From assembly GCF_905220565.1 (NCBI RefSeq), contig NC_059406.1, positions 8,938,001-9,002,000 on the forward strand: a DNA stretch of 64,000 bases, in the 5' to 3' direction. The notes under the pieces were generated by a model, which was given only the letters and a program-made list of their open reading frames with translations, did not search any database and had not been told where the DNA came from. Shown here in pieces: positions 31,636-44,057 of this stretch (its first letter is position 1; each line of letters opens with the position of its first letter). The stretch is from Melitaea cinxia. Taxonomy: Eukaryota > Arthropoda > Insecta > Lepidoptera > Nymphalidae. Position numbers and translations under genes: made by a program.

Positions 31636-32950
31636 CATTACACATAAATTATTACGATACACCCTTTGGATATAAATACGCACAAATAATCGTAAAGATA
31701 GAAATTTTAATCAGAAATGTATCCAACGATACTTTCTTACTTTGGTATAACGTATATTCATTAATTTATTTAAAACAAAATAATGAAATAAAATCCAGTT
31801 TCTTATTTTATGTTGTTAATGAAAAATTAATGTAACAAAATAAAATCGTAGGTACTCTTTTGTAGCAAACGCTACTAATTATACTGCCGGATTCAATTAC
31901 GTTCTCGCAATCATTATATTGATAAAAAAGCGAAACGAAAATCTTTATTAAATATTTGCTTATAATACGATTAAATGACGTAATTATGATGCTTAATATA
32001 TATTTTTTTAAATAGCCAGCCGTCGCGGCTTCATGTATGGTTTTAAGTGTTTTTTTTTCTCCCATAAATATTGGACTGTCACTCAGTGACAATGTAATAA
32101 TCTAATAGTGAAAGAATTTTTCAAACCGGTCCAGTAATTTTTAAGTATATTTGTAATAAACATTCAAAAATTCACATTACTCCGTTATTTAATATTAGTA
32201 TAGAATATTTTGGTTTTAATAACAAACACATACACACGATTTAAAACAATTATATAGCGACTGCAGTGCGATAAAGTATGTCACAGTTATTATAGTTAAG
32301 CTGGCAAAGAACTCGGATACCTACAACGCGCCAACTTTCATCTTAAAATATCAACTATTTTCAAGAACTAAATATAATAAAAGAGTTTAATGTGTTCACA
32401 AAGAAAACTTTGCACTATTATATAGGTACTCAAGAATTATGAGAATATGTTCATAAAATAAAAATTGTAATAGGAAAACAAATAAAATTATACTTGATAA
32501 TTCACTAAAAATAATGATGTAAGACCAACGGCCTTTCTTAAGCAGAAAACCTAATAAATACACTTCGAGAAAATCTTCACTTAAAGCTAAGTTGCTAAGA
32601 ACTAGTTATAATAGGAGAAGTAATAAAAACAATATTCGCAGAATTTCTCTATTTGGGTATCACCCAGAGGCTATTTAACTATGCCACCACTCAAATAGTA
32701 ATTTAAATCATTTTCTTTAAGATATGTGTCACAACGTTTATTCCACATGTAAATATTGAAAGTGAAACTTTTTGGACTATTCTTCGGACAAACGTTTTGT
32801 AACAACGATGGACCGAATATAAAAAAACTCTTGAACATCGTTTAAACAATTATCTACTCAGTTTAATGATTGCAACCTTCTTCCTTTCAACCTTTTTCTT
32901 AGATAAGAAAAATATCAGATTTCTTTTTAACAAAATTGAAATAAGTAATA
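31636..32950. other. AT-rich sequence, nothing recognised
   Basis: No supported gene or repeat in about 1.3 kb. Confidence 0.4.
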
Positions 32951-33787
32951 TCTTAATATATATAAATCTCGTGTCACAATGTTTGTCCTCAATGGACTCC
33001 TAAACTACTTAACCGATTTTAGTCAAATTTGCACACCGTGTGCAGTTTGATCCAACTTAAAAGATAGGCTATATTTTATTTTGATATAATAATAATAATA
33101 ATAATATATACTTTATTGTACACCAAAATATAAACAAACAGTAGTAATTACAACAAAAAGATGTACAAAGGCGATCTTATCGCTGAAGAGCGATTTCTTC
33201 CAGATAACCTTTGGGCACAGGACATGATATAGTAGTGACGGATAGGAAGTGTACAATATCCTTAAGGATGAATAAAAAAAAAATAGTGTATAATAGATTC
33301 CTTAATTCATACACATACACATACAAGTACAAATATCCATACATAAATAATCAAAATAGTATTAATATACGTGTATAATTGTAAAATATATATTGATAAT
33401 ATAAAATATGCATGTTAAAATTCTGAATATTATTGTATGTTAAGGGACATATAATACTTCTTTAGACGTTGCTTAAAACAGGCTGGAGTAGAAGCACGTC
33501 TTATTGAAAGCGGAAGAGAATTCCAAAGGCGGACAGCTTTAGCAGTGAAGGAATTAGAATAGAAGGAGGATTTATGGGAAGGAACTTTTAGAAGTAAATT
33601 GGAATCAGATCTAAGGGAACGTTCATGGGAATTGCAAAGATACGTGAACCGTTCTTTAAGATATTGAGGGGCATCAGGATTGAAAAGTACACAGTAAAGT
33701 AGGGAAAGTACATGAGTACATGAGTATTATGTTATTATTATATTTCAGAAAAAAATAAGGTGATACGAAGTTCGCCAGGTCAGCTAG
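32951..33787 (+). mobile_element. Helitron interrupted by a nested LINE
   Basis: Starts TCTTAATATATATAAATCTC after an A. Its interior matches the 'ACTACTTAACCGATTTTAGTC' type. It ends GAAGTTCGCCAGGTCAGCTAG before a T, the same 3' end class as the copy at 43764. A LINE 3' fragment (33083-33735) splits it. Confidence 0.7.
33083..33735 (-). mobile_element. 5'-truncated CR1/Daphne-like LINE nested in Helitron
   Basis: The minus strand encodes the end of a LINE ORF2: HVLSLLYCVLFNPDAPQYLK, ERFTYL, then KVPSHKSSFYSNSFTAKAVR and LWNSLPLSIRRA, stopping near 33447. A 3'UTR follows with the ATCGCT hairpin (33179-33194), CAATAAAG and an (ATT)n tail. The same ordered blocks occur in the LINE at 63144-64000, so both belong to one group. 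Confidence 0.75.
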
Positions 33788-34796
33788 TAGTTTTATAATA
33801 TTTTCATATAACAATCCAGGGGAAATAAACAAGAAATTAATTATTCACAATACCCTGTTTAAAATACAATAAACGTCTTACACTATCTAACGAGAACATT
33901 GTGCCCTATAGGTATGAATAATCAATAAACTATTACATGTAATGATGCGAATATATTGTTTATCTCATAAACATCCTGCAGCGCTATTTACTTTCCTTTT
34001 ATCATATGAACTATATATAAGACATAGTCATGACTTCTCCCATATTACTTTTGAGTATGAAAATGCTTTAAACTTAAAACCTACATATTATTTATGTCAC
34101 GAATATTTATGCAAGTAAGTTCCTAATTTTGATCCCGCGAAAATTTGAAGGTTATTGCTTTGACCGCTAAGATAAGAGTACATTTTAGTTTAGTTTACAA
34201 AATTTGGCGTTTTTAATATTTATGGTTAACAAACTTTCCAAGCAAACTATCTATCTTAATGAGAAAGGGTTCAAAGTTACGTGTTTGATTCAAAGAATTT
34301 TTGTTGTATTAGCTTGATCAAATATGTGTGCAATCTTCTTATTTAACAACATATGAATAGATAAAATATCTAATATTTTGTACAATTCAATAATTTAAAT
34401 GAATCCAAAAGTTTTTTCAATACAAGCTGTTAATTTAAAATATAATTATTTAAGTGTAAAAGTTTGCATAAAATCGAATATCCTCTGATCTATAAATGAA
34501 TGTTTTCGTCAGTCTCTTAATTAAACGATATAAAACGATTAATTAACAGTCATTTTGCTTACCTTTTGCCGACATCAATGTATTAAAACATTAAATACAA
34601 TAAATTTAATTTTGCTGTATTTTTTTATACAGACTCAAATAGTATGACTGACTTACTTCAATGTATGACGTATTGTTTACCCGAAACTTCTCAATATTTC
34701 CTGTTAACCTTTGTATTTATTACCATAAACAAATTTATTATTTCTGCAATGAAACTATAATTATAATGAATAGGCTGAAGTAGTAGTTTTAAGACT
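33788..34796. other. AT-rich sequence, nothing recognised
   Basis: No supported feature. Confidence 0.4.
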
Positions 34797-35000
34797 TCCA
34801 AAAAATGAGGAAGTTCTCAATACGAATATATTTTTTCATGTATGTTACCTCAGAACTTTTGACTGGGTTGACTGATTTCGATGTTTTTTTTGATCGAAGT
34901 TGTATTAATAACTTTTCACTGGGTGTACCGATTTTGATGATTCTTGTTTTAATCGAAAGCTGTTTTTATATTGTAGTCAGCTACTATTTCGTTGATTTAT
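34797..35000 (+). repeat. AACCGACTTCCAAAA repeat, copy 2 (diverged)
   Basis: GACTTCCAAAAAATGAGGAA, GTTCTCAATACGA, CAGAACTTTTGACTGGGTTG and CTGGGTGTACCGATTTTGAT in the family order. It is shortened compared with copy 1. Confidence 0.55.
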
Positions 35001-35009
35001 TTGTTAATT

Positions 35010-35220
35010 CGAATTGTTAAGTGGTTGTTGTCTGTTAAAGTTTTTGTTATTGTTTGTTATTAAATTTTGGTACAAATTTACCTATAATGTTAAAATTGAG
35101 CCATTTCTGTATTGTATGTGATTTTGCTACCATGGCGTATTTATTTCAAATGTAGATTTTTTTACATTCGTTAAGTGTGGTGACCTTATGGTGAAATAAA
35201 TATTTTCATTTCATTTCTTA
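35010..35220 (+). repeat. Possible LINE 3' end
   Basis: GTGGTGACCTTATGGTGAAATAAA is followed by (TTTCA)n, which looks like a LINE 3'UTR with a short repeated tail. No coding part. Confidence 0.3.
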
Positions 35221-35497
35221 GAATATTTTCAATATAATATTTATATTTTCACCAAAATTTTTTTTTACTCCTTTTTTCCTAACCTTATCAGTTTATAATA
35301 ATAGCGGCTGTGTCGTCACAATATGGCGCGAGGTCATTTCTATTCTTAATTTAATCGCATAGTAATGCATTAAAGGACCAGAGTAACTAACATATTAGTA
35401 TCTTAATCCGTCGATTGTCGATTATATTTGAGTAACGAATTACATCCTCATACTTACAACCTTACGTATATAATATCTATATATAAAACCACTCTAA

Positions 35498-35500
<3 letters not shown>

Positions 35501-35535
<35 letters not shown>
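35501..35535. repeat. (CA)n microsatellite
   Basis: About 17 CA units flanked on both sides by ACTCTAAATAC. Confidence 0.95.
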
Positions 35536-35538
<3 letters not shown>

Positions 35539-36046
35539 AAATACCTACTATAAAAATTAATTCTTGACAAGTCTACTTTCTTTGGCGTATTTTCTAAGAC
35601 CATTTCGATACATCATTATGATAAAATTATTGAAAAGTTACGATGAATTAAATTTGACTTTACTTCTTATCTCGGGATTTATGCAGTATTACTTATTAAC
35701 GACACATGACGTAAAAAATATGGCCTCACGCAAAACGCTTCAGAAAGAATTAAGCTTAATGTATATACCTCCCCAGCATTATCGTCGAGAAAGACGTCTC
35801 CCTTTCTTTCAATCTGTCAATATGAATAAGCCTAACGCGAAAAATATGAATCGAATTACGTAGATCCAACATATATCTAAATTTAGAACATAATTCTAAT
35901 AAAATATAACAACAAAATTTACGTTACTACTATTTAAAAAGTATTATTATAATATTATTTCAAGAGCTATTTTAACACAAACAGTAGATCACGTAATACA
36001 ATACGGCTCTTTTATACTTAACTCCGGTTAATTAATTATTACACTC
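35536..36046. other. AT-rich sequence, nothing certain
   Basis: A 99-codon open stretch (35564-35863) begins at a TTG, not ATG, and has no recognised domain. Confidence 0.35.
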
Positions 36047-36197
36047 AATATATCCGAGATACGCGGTCACCAACCCGCCTGCCAGCGTGGTGACTATGGG
36101 CAACACACATTTTTGACGCGAACTTGTGGAGGCCTGGACCAGGCTGGAGGAGGCTGTGGACTGCGATAGGCTGAAGTGATGATGATGAGTGATGATC
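36047..36197 (+). mobile_element. SINE-like element with RTE tail, copy 2 (5'-truncated)
   Basis: CGGTCACCAACCCGCCTGCC, GCGTGGTGACTATGGGCAA, GCGAACTTGTGGAGGCCTG, then GTGGACTGCGATAGGCTGAA and a GATGAT tail. The segment around 36140 is rearranged compared with the other copies. Confidence 0.65.
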
Positions 36198-38117
36198 CGA
36201 GAAAATTTCGATTGAAATGGAATATAAATAATATTTATTTCTAAAAGAGCATACTAAAATATAGTACAATTTCAGTATCTTATAAAAGATCAAACTTGTT
36301 TTGATCAAGAGAGCCAGCGCTATGTAAGAATCCTCGATCCAACCAGATTTATAGCTTAACTCTTTTGACATGAACGAACAATACAGAAACGCCTCTGTTA
36401 TGTTCTGTGTCCGTATATTTAAGTAAACGCTTCCTTTGTGATCTTTTCTTGTCGGAAATAAAGAGATGAACATTATTAATGAGCGTCATGTGTGTGATAT
36501 AACTTAGTTGATAGTACAAGTCTATTTTTATCATTAAGTTATTAAAAAGTTAAGTTATTAACAATAAAATGGAAATTTTGTAGGTATATCCAGTCAAAAT
36601 TGTTATTAAAATACAAATAAACATAACGCGCTTAAAAAGCCCCAGTAAGATGACAATCTGCCTTGTGGCAATCTTCTTAAACATCTTGATTAAACAGTTG
36701 TGTTATGTAAACAAACATAAATGCTTGTAACATAAAAATGCTATATGGATGTTAGCGTATACCCCGGCAATAATCAATATAACTGTAAACTCGAGATCAA
36801 ATCCGAATTTTTACATCTACAAAGTGTATGGCTGCGCCAAGGCGTTGTCAATAGAATTAATGAGGTTAATTATGTAATTTTACGACATTCAATTATTCAT
36901 ATTAATAAATCAGTAAAATTATATACATACCTTTATCAATTATTCATTCACAAATGCACATAAGTTGTAATTCTAATTACTAATAAGTTGCAAAATTTTG
37001 GTGATAGATGGCAGTAGTATCACTACTGAAACCCCAAAAACTATCTCAATTAATACTATACTTAAATGTTAGTTTTTTCTTAGTTACCATCTCAATATAA
37101 GCATGTTAAATAAATATATTTTACTTTTTAAATTTGAGGAATAAACATAAGATGTTTTAGATCGAACCTCAAAAGCTAAAAAAATCATGTGCCGTAAATG
37201 GAGCTTAATCGCGCTCCGTCGACGACGAAATTAACATCTTAAAACATTACCCTTTTCTCAGAGTCGCGGATAATGTTTACGTTTTTGGCAAAGCCTCGGA
37301 GCAATAAAACAATGACCTCGATACGTTATTGAGACAAAATCGTTTTATTTGTTTTTGTCGTGACTGAGATTGAAAGGCGGGATTAAAATAAAATTTTATA
37401 TTGTCTTTATTTAAACATATAGGAAGCTTGTTCGATAAAAAATCTTATACATTATTATACTTTTCTTATTCGATATTGGATATCCTTAGGGTGTTGCCTG
37501 CGCATTCGTCCTATCTTATGTAATTATTTTTCCGAGATAAAAAGCATTGAACTATTCCAGAGTTACTTATGCAGGTATATCCTGTTCCAAATTTACCGCC
37601 GCATTAAATTTTAAGCCGTTATGGCATGACTAAATAACAAAATCCACTTCTCAACGTTTTACAATTATAATACTATTATTAGTATTTTCAATATTATAAG
37701 CATTAATTTAAGACGATTAGCTACATATGTATCATTTTTAAGGTTCTTTTCAGCAGAAAAATGAACTTGTAGCGTAGTGGTACATATTCTCCACACCCAC
37801 TAGTAGTGGATGCCTATTATATTTTAATGGAATGTATTAAGAACGAAACCAGAAGACGCCAATTTTTACCTAATAAACTGTATAGTATTTCGGCAAGACC
37901 AGAATCTATTTTGACAAAAAAATTGTATAAATTGATAGAAGAATGTTTTGTCAATAGTGTCTTAAGGTTGTTATCATGTAAATGTATTAATTTATAAGTA
38001 GAATAACAGAGCGACATAATCGCAGTAGCGGCAAAGCTCTTTAATAAAGAAAAAATTAAGTATATTCGTACCTCATATAATACATTTACAATAAATACAC
38101 TTATCTATCTTTTCCTT
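36198..38117. other. AT-rich sequence, nothing recognised
   Basis: About 1.9 kb with no supported gene or repeat. Short open frames here (such as 37806-37997) have mirror frames on the other strand and no domains. Confidence 0.4.
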
Positions 38118-38440
38118 TTTTAACCTACTTCCAAAAAAGGAGGAGGTTCTCAATTCGATTTTTTTTTAAATGTATATATTAGATTTTTTGACTGGGTGGA
38201 CCGATTTCGACAAAAAAAAATTAATCGAAAGGGTGTCATTTGGTCACATTTAAATTTATTTGAGATCTAACAACTACTTTTCGAGTTATACCTAATAATG
38301 TCTTTTTATTTGACTATTTTTTCGTCGACCTACGTTGTATTATATTCTTTTACTGTGTGTACCAATTTTGATGATTTTTAATTTAATCGAAAGCTGATGT
38401 TTATCATGTGATTACATTGTAATCTACACATTTCTCGCAA
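38118..38440 (+). repeat. AACCGACTTCCAAAA repeat, copy 3
   Basis: AACCTACTTCCAAAAAAGGA, GGAGGTTCTCAATTCGA, TTTTGACTGGGTGGACCGAT, GATCTAACAACTACTTTTCG, TTTTTTCGTCGACCTACGTT and ATCGAAAGCTGATGTTTATC, in family order. Confidence 0.65.
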
Positions 38441-40497
38441 GCTCTCCTAATTTTTGTGTGCGACTTTATTTTTAAAATAATTATTACATGCTAATTTTTA
38501 TGACGAATTACCTACTGCGGCAGCCTCATTAAACAACTGGCTAAATTGATTTTAATGAGACCGCAATTAAAATTTAAAGTGTAAAATCTGATTTTATATC
38601 AAAAATACAATTTATTCGCTAGATTTAGATGCTATTTAGTTCCTAGTAACTTATGTAAAATTAGTAACATGTGTGATAAATAGTCGTTTATTGATCTAAT
38701 CAAAAACCATCTTACTTTGTCATTAGTTGGAATAATTAATTGACTAGCCCGTTGAAGTAGTTTGTTCTAGTGACATATATGTGTCTGGGTGTTATATATA
38801 TTTAATTATACACGTATTATACATATATCTAGCTGTGCATAATATAAGTAACATTCATATAAAACCATAATAGAAAGATAGGTACTTGTATAAAATATTA
38901 TTGAATTACATCATATTAACGATGGTGTATAAAATAGCATCTATTTCGTTTCCCGCACTGCATGAGTAACATGCAATAGCATCATCATACAATAATATGA
39001 CCCGTTGATGTACGTAAACTGATTTGTTAATACCACGAAATAGATAATTTGAAACGAATATTAATATTATAAAGAACCCATCTTACTAGATTTGACCAAG
39101 TTTCTTTCAACCGAGATGCAAGGGTTAGCAATCCCGTAGAAACAAGCGTGACCAAATATAGTTAATTAAAAGAGACTAGAGTACCACAGTAAATGCATTA
39201 GTAGAGTAGAGTTTACCACAGTAAATGCAGTAATCAATCGATAATTGTATTTATAACCGAAAATTATCCATATTTATTTATTTATTGCAATCAACCTTTG
39301 TATGAATCAATCGCCAATAACTTCTGGATATTATATGAGTAATTCATATTATTAGGTATTTTTAAAATTACGTAGGTACAAAACTTTTATGGTAAAAAAA
39401 GCTGTGTTTAAGAAACGTACGTGTTTTTCGTTTGCGAGCAAAGACAATATTATTTTCGTTACTTCGTTATTGTACTCGCAAGCACAAAAAAAAATTATAT
39501 TTTAAATTTATCTCATGCTCGATCATGGAGGAACCGACATAAATTGTAAATGCCGTATTTTGTAATGGTACAGCTGTAAATTTTGATTCAAGGATATCGC
39601 ATAGCATTAAACTTCAGCCCCTTTTATTCTTCGAAAACGAAATATGACCCCGAAGTACAGGACAACAGAGATTTTACAAATTAAAATATTTATAAAAATA
39701 TATTAACAAAGGACGCGTTTAAATTTAATATTAATATAATAAAGCTGAAATGTTAGTTTTTTATTGTTTACACAAAAATTACTAGTTCATTAAGTAAATA
39801 CATTTTTTTTATAATTTTTAGTAAGCAATCATAGCACTTACTCGAATAACACTTCACTTTGGACATAAAAGAAAGGAAACAATCATCATAAACGACAACA
39901 AATTTTTACTCTTACCGTAGCGCAGGTGAAATATATGAAAATTCACTCACATCATTATTTGAACATAAATAAATTTCGGACAGCCATAAAAATAGTATAA
40001 TGTCAACTTTGTTTAATAATACGCATCTGAAAAGCGTGAAACATTATTTATTCATTGTTTGATCGATTGCCAGCGGTTCGTAATAACGTCGGTAACTCGC
40101 GTCGTAGGTGTGGAATTAAAGATTACAATATTAATTGAAAAATTGAACGAATTTACGTTTCACGGGATATGATACCGCTGAATACTTGGGTTTCGTTTGT
40201 CCGTTTGTATATTAGTTTACACAGGGCAGCTAATCAAGCCGGATCCAGCTTTTGAATATTCACTCATAATTGTGTCGCCAGGTTTATATCGGAAATTGAA
40301 TGGAAATGAAATAGGCTTAATATTCTATTGAAAACACCCGCATGGGGAATTATTATTGAGTTGTTTTACGTATCTATTTACGTTATTATTTAATACGTAT
40401 ATATCGTAGTCGATAATATAAATATAAATTATCATATTACTAGTAAGCATGATAGTTACATAATAGGTATACAGGTATATATAGTGGTATATGATTA
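38441..40497. other. AT-rich sequence, nothing recognised
   Basis: About 2 kb without supported features. TTTTTCGTTTGCGAGCAAAG at 39424 resembles the distal end of the AACCGACTTCC repeat. Confidence 0.35.
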
Positions 40498-40521
40498 ATA
40501 TATATATATATATATATATAT
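40498..40521. repeat. (TA)n microsatellite
   Basis: Uninterrupted TA run. Confidence 0.85.
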
Positions 40522-40734
40522 TAACATTGTAATATTACTATAATTTTATAAAGAAAACAATGATAGTCAATTGATCTATGATTCGTTCCAGAACGATGAC
40601 AAAAAACAAAATAATTCAAATGTTGGATCGATTTTTGCCGTTCTTGCTATTATTAAGATAATAGATAGATTTTTCATGAAATTAAAAATACTAAATTTAA
40701 TTTTAAAAAGTGGTTAATTTGACGATGGGTACCG

Positions 40735-40925
40735 TAACAAATATCCTGCTCACAATCTCGAGCAGAGAAAATGCGGAAGTACCTCACTCTTACAGCCAAA
40801 TTCTGCTGCCAGCAACCCACACAACGTGTCTATACTAAGTCATGAGGTTTGCTGTGTTGGCAGTGTAGTACTGCCGGCAACACACTTTGACGTTCTTGAT
40901 TTTGCAACTAAACATAGTTACACTT
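40735..40925 (+). repeat. Diverged dispersed repeat with hairpin
   Basis: The first part (CTCACAATCTCGAGCAG...GTACCTCACTCTTACAG) is a diverged relative of 42520-42570. Then GTGTTGGCAGT and ACTGCCGGCAACAC (about 40855-40885) form an 11-bp-class stem. Confidence 0.4.
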
Positions 40926-41714
40926 GCTCTACGCTTGTTTGACACTACGGGTACGAAAATAGGATACCCTGTTTACTCTTACCTTTAACAAGATTATATT
41001 TCATGATTTTCAGCTAAACTAAATTAATATTATACAAAAGACAAAGCAAAGAGCGAAGCTCAAAACTATGTAAATATTATAAAAGCGTGCAAAGTGCAGA
41101 GTTGTCCCTAAATAGTGATCACGAAGCTTAAAACAGCGGCTAATGCATTATAAATGATATAAAAGTACTACTGTACAGAACTGGATTGCACTCTGCTCTA
41201 ATTTGATTGGGTGAATAGTTTTCCATAATTCGTTACGCTACCTAATACGAACAAATATAAATATTTGCGCCTAGCGGCAGCCGAACCTGCGACTGCCATT
41301 GTTAAAGTCACAACACACTTTAAAAAATATAATTTACTCAGTTTTTATACACCCCCACTAGGAATTGAATCCTTTGTTGCGAAAATCTTGATATCTTGAC
41401 CCACATCTATATGGCCTACATCAGGGATTTAAAAACTATTGGACAAAAGATCCCTTTTCCAAAATCAACTGATTCCTCGCATCTCCGTTAATAGATAAAT
41501 TACTTCTAAAATCTTATCTCTAGTTTTTTCTTTTTCTTTTGATACACAATATGTACTTACCAACTCAAAAGTACAGAAATCTGCTAATTAGGTTGGTCTT
41601 GTGTAGCAAATATAGTCTTGTAAGAGCATTCATACACAAACGCATTACAAAAGACGTATTTCAATTCTATTTCATTATTGTCACAAACAACACTTTTTAC
41701 TACACTTTATTGAT
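40926..41714. other. AT-rich sequence, little recognised
   Basis: A patch at 41085-41125 (GCGTGCAAAGTGCAGAG) faintly resembles the LINE 3'-end motif. Nothing else. Confidence 0.3.
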
Positions 41715-41900
41715 TCAGCCTGTAACATCCCACTGCTGGGCGTAGGTAGGCCTTTTTTTCAATAGGAAAAGGTCGGGGTCTAAGCCATTACGCTGCTACA
41801 CGGTTTGGCGGATATATTCCTTACTATAAGCAACGATCGCTATTTAGGTGTCTATTACCCACTCTGAACGGGAATGAAACCTGCGACTGATGTTGTTTAG
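41715..41900 (-). mobile_element. SINE 3' fragment
   Basis: On the minus strand it ends CCCAGCAGTGGGATGTTACA and contains AGTAAGGAATATATCCGCC and TGTAGCAGCGTAATGGCTTA, the order of the SINE at 2698-3020. The tRNA-like head is absent. Confidence 0.6.
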
Positions 41901-42519
41901 CCGCCTTCTCGCGTCACTACACTGAAGCGGTCGTCAAAAACAATATATAATTTAGAACAAATATGCTCCATAATTCAGAATTGTAAAAAATATAAAAAAC
42001 TGCACAAATGATACTAAGGATCCGGCGCAACTCAGATCCGGTTTCCATGCGGCTTCAATTCGAATTAATCGTCTTAGCCTTATAGGTATTTTAAAAAGAA
42101 CGAATTAAATAATAGTATCTAATTGTAATTAAGCATTTTCACCTTATCGCGCGTTTCACTTTCAGATCTAATTTACGATAATAATATTAGATAATAATAT
42201 AGATTAATTAAATTCAGTAGATACTTGAAAACAATGGCGTAAAACAAAATATACAACATTTTCCAATAAAAGGGTAAATGTCAAGTCGGTATCTATTTCA
42301 TGATCGTATATCAGATCAAAAGATATTAAATTAATACTTATAATTTAATCATTATGAACGAAATAATTACGCAAGGCTTACTCTTATATGGAATGTTTTT
42401 TACTCCAAAATTTTTTGACATTTTAACATGAGACATGTAAACCCATGTTATAAAACATTATTAACATTACCAGTATGTTTGAAAAATTAACCTGACGAAT
42501 AAAGCTGAGGTAGGGCACA
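41901..42519. other. AT-rich sequence, nothing recognised
   Basis: No supported feature. Confidence 0.35.
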
Positions 42520-42735
42520 TTTTATCTGCTCAAAATCTGGAGCGGCCCGACTGGGGACTACCTCAACCTTACAGAAGATCACAGTTAAATAATGCTTTTT
42601 CAAGCAATGTTATATTCCCGTTGGTGAGTAAGGTGACCAGAGCTCCTAGGGAGAAGTGGGAATAAGGTCAGTCTCGCGCTTGCGATACTTCTGGTGTTGG
42701 TGAGGCGTATGCTTATTTGCCGATCTAGTTATATA
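42520..42735 (+). repeat. GGTGAGTAAGGTGACCAGAGCTCC dispersed repeat, copy 1
   Basis: Blocks in order: AAAATCTGGAGCGGCCCGAC, CTACCTCAACCTTACAGAAG, TTGGTGAGTAAGGTGACCAG, TCGCGCTTGCGATACTTCTG, GCTTATTTGCCGATCTAG and TTATATAAAAA. A second copy is at 55275-55450. The family is widespread in Lepidoptera; class unresolved. Confidence 0.6.
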
Positions 42736-43384
42736 AAAATACATAACAGCAAGAGTAGTCTAAAATATGGTCAGGTGGACTTTAAAATAGTGTCCAAAAC
42801 AAAAATCTAGAGGATATATCCTTGGAGCCAACAATCACCTGTAGTAAGTATTATATCTGCAATATTGGTTTAGGTTTGAATCTAAGTGACTATTATAGTG
42901 TTACTAGCGTTCACATCACGTGATAAAATATTAGTTAAATTTTTACGTCTGATATTATTACAATGTTAATATCCAACTATACGTTTTATTTTTATTTTTA
43001 AGTTTGACTTCTACTTTTACTTTTAATTCACGTATTTTTGCATTAAAATGTGATTTTAAATGTGTTTTCAACTTTTTAATTTCATTAATTTAATCTCAAC
43101 GGACTTGGTGCGTTTGTGACCTATTTTACTTTTCTCATATTTACACATTTTTATGTATAATTGTAAAATATTCTGGCTTTTAATAAATATAATTTTAAAA
43201 TTTTAACCGATACAGTACAACTATAATTTTTCTATTTTCACGAAATACACTAGTTAGAAAAATGTGTATGTAGTTATTATCCACCTATCAGCTTTGGCTC
43301 ATAATGGTACACTAGCAAAAATTGTGACGTAATCGCTTCTTCCTAGTTCATATATTATAGTTATTTCCACTTTCTCCTTTGCCT
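42736..43384. other. AT-rich sequence, nothing recognised
   Basis: No supported feature. Confidence 0.35.
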
Positions 43385-43447
43385 TGAGGTTGCCTTGAAG
43401 AGATTGCTTTTTAGCGATAAGGCCGCTTTTTGTACATACTGATTATT
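43385..43447 (+). mobile_element. LINE 3'UTR hairpin fragment
   Basis: GGTTGCCTTGAAGAGATTGC and ATTGCT/AGCGAT (43403-43418, one G-U pair) match the hairpin block of the LINE 3' ends at 17640, 33179 and 62832. Confidence 0.5.
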
Positions 43448-43449
43448 GT

Positions 43450-43620
43450 TGAAGTAAAACTTCTTTACGCAAGCTTGACTTGGGAAGGAAGTTGGTGAAT
43501 ACGTGATGATAGCGTTACGAAAAGTGTGATCGGGCGAGACGAATCGAAGTTAAAAGGAAGATATAAGTATTTGAATATAGAAAGAGAGTTACGTTTCGTA
43601 AGTTTTACTCCAGTCTTGTG
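43450..43620. mobile_element. Possible MITE with AGTAAAACTT ends
   Basis: GAAGTAAAACTTCTTTACGC (43453) and, inverted, TTACGTTTCGTAAGTTTTAC (43591) form imperfect terminal repeats about 160 bp apart. No duplication verified. Confidence 0.35.
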
Positions 43621-43763
43621 ATCTAAAGCAAACTCGTGTTTTTAATGTTACTTTTTTTCTTGGTGTGCAATAAAGTTATTTTTTTTTTTTTATTATTTTA
43701 ACATATAAAAATGCAACAAACAAAACTAAAATTTAACTGTTTACAATGAGAAATATTCCTAAA

Positions 43764-44057
43764 CTAGCTGACCCGGCGAACTTCGTATCGCTTAACACAA
43801 ACTTTATCGTATGGTATTAAAGTTCAAATTGACTTTTAAGTATTATCACAAATCTTTTGTATGGGAGTGTAGAAAAGTGTTGTTTTTAGACTTTTTCAGG
43901 AAATTTAAATTTTTTTTTTTTTTAGAATTTTTCTCTCCGTAAGAACCATCCTCGTACTTCAAGGAATATTTTAAAAAAAGAATTAGCGAAATCGGTCCAA
44001 CCGTTCTCGAGTTTTGCGCTTAGCAACACATTCAGCGACTCATTTTTATATTATAGA
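43764..44057 (-). mobile_element. Non-autonomous Helitron, 294 bp
   Basis: On the minus strand: A^TCTATAATATAAAAATGAG at the 5' end and GAAGTTCGCCGGGTCAGCTAG^T at the 3' end. It is structurally complete, without coding capacity, and shares its 3' end with the Helitron ending at 33787. Confidence 0.75.

Noticed and set aside
35564..35863. 99-codon plus-strand open stretch
   Set aside because: Starts at TTG and has no domain.
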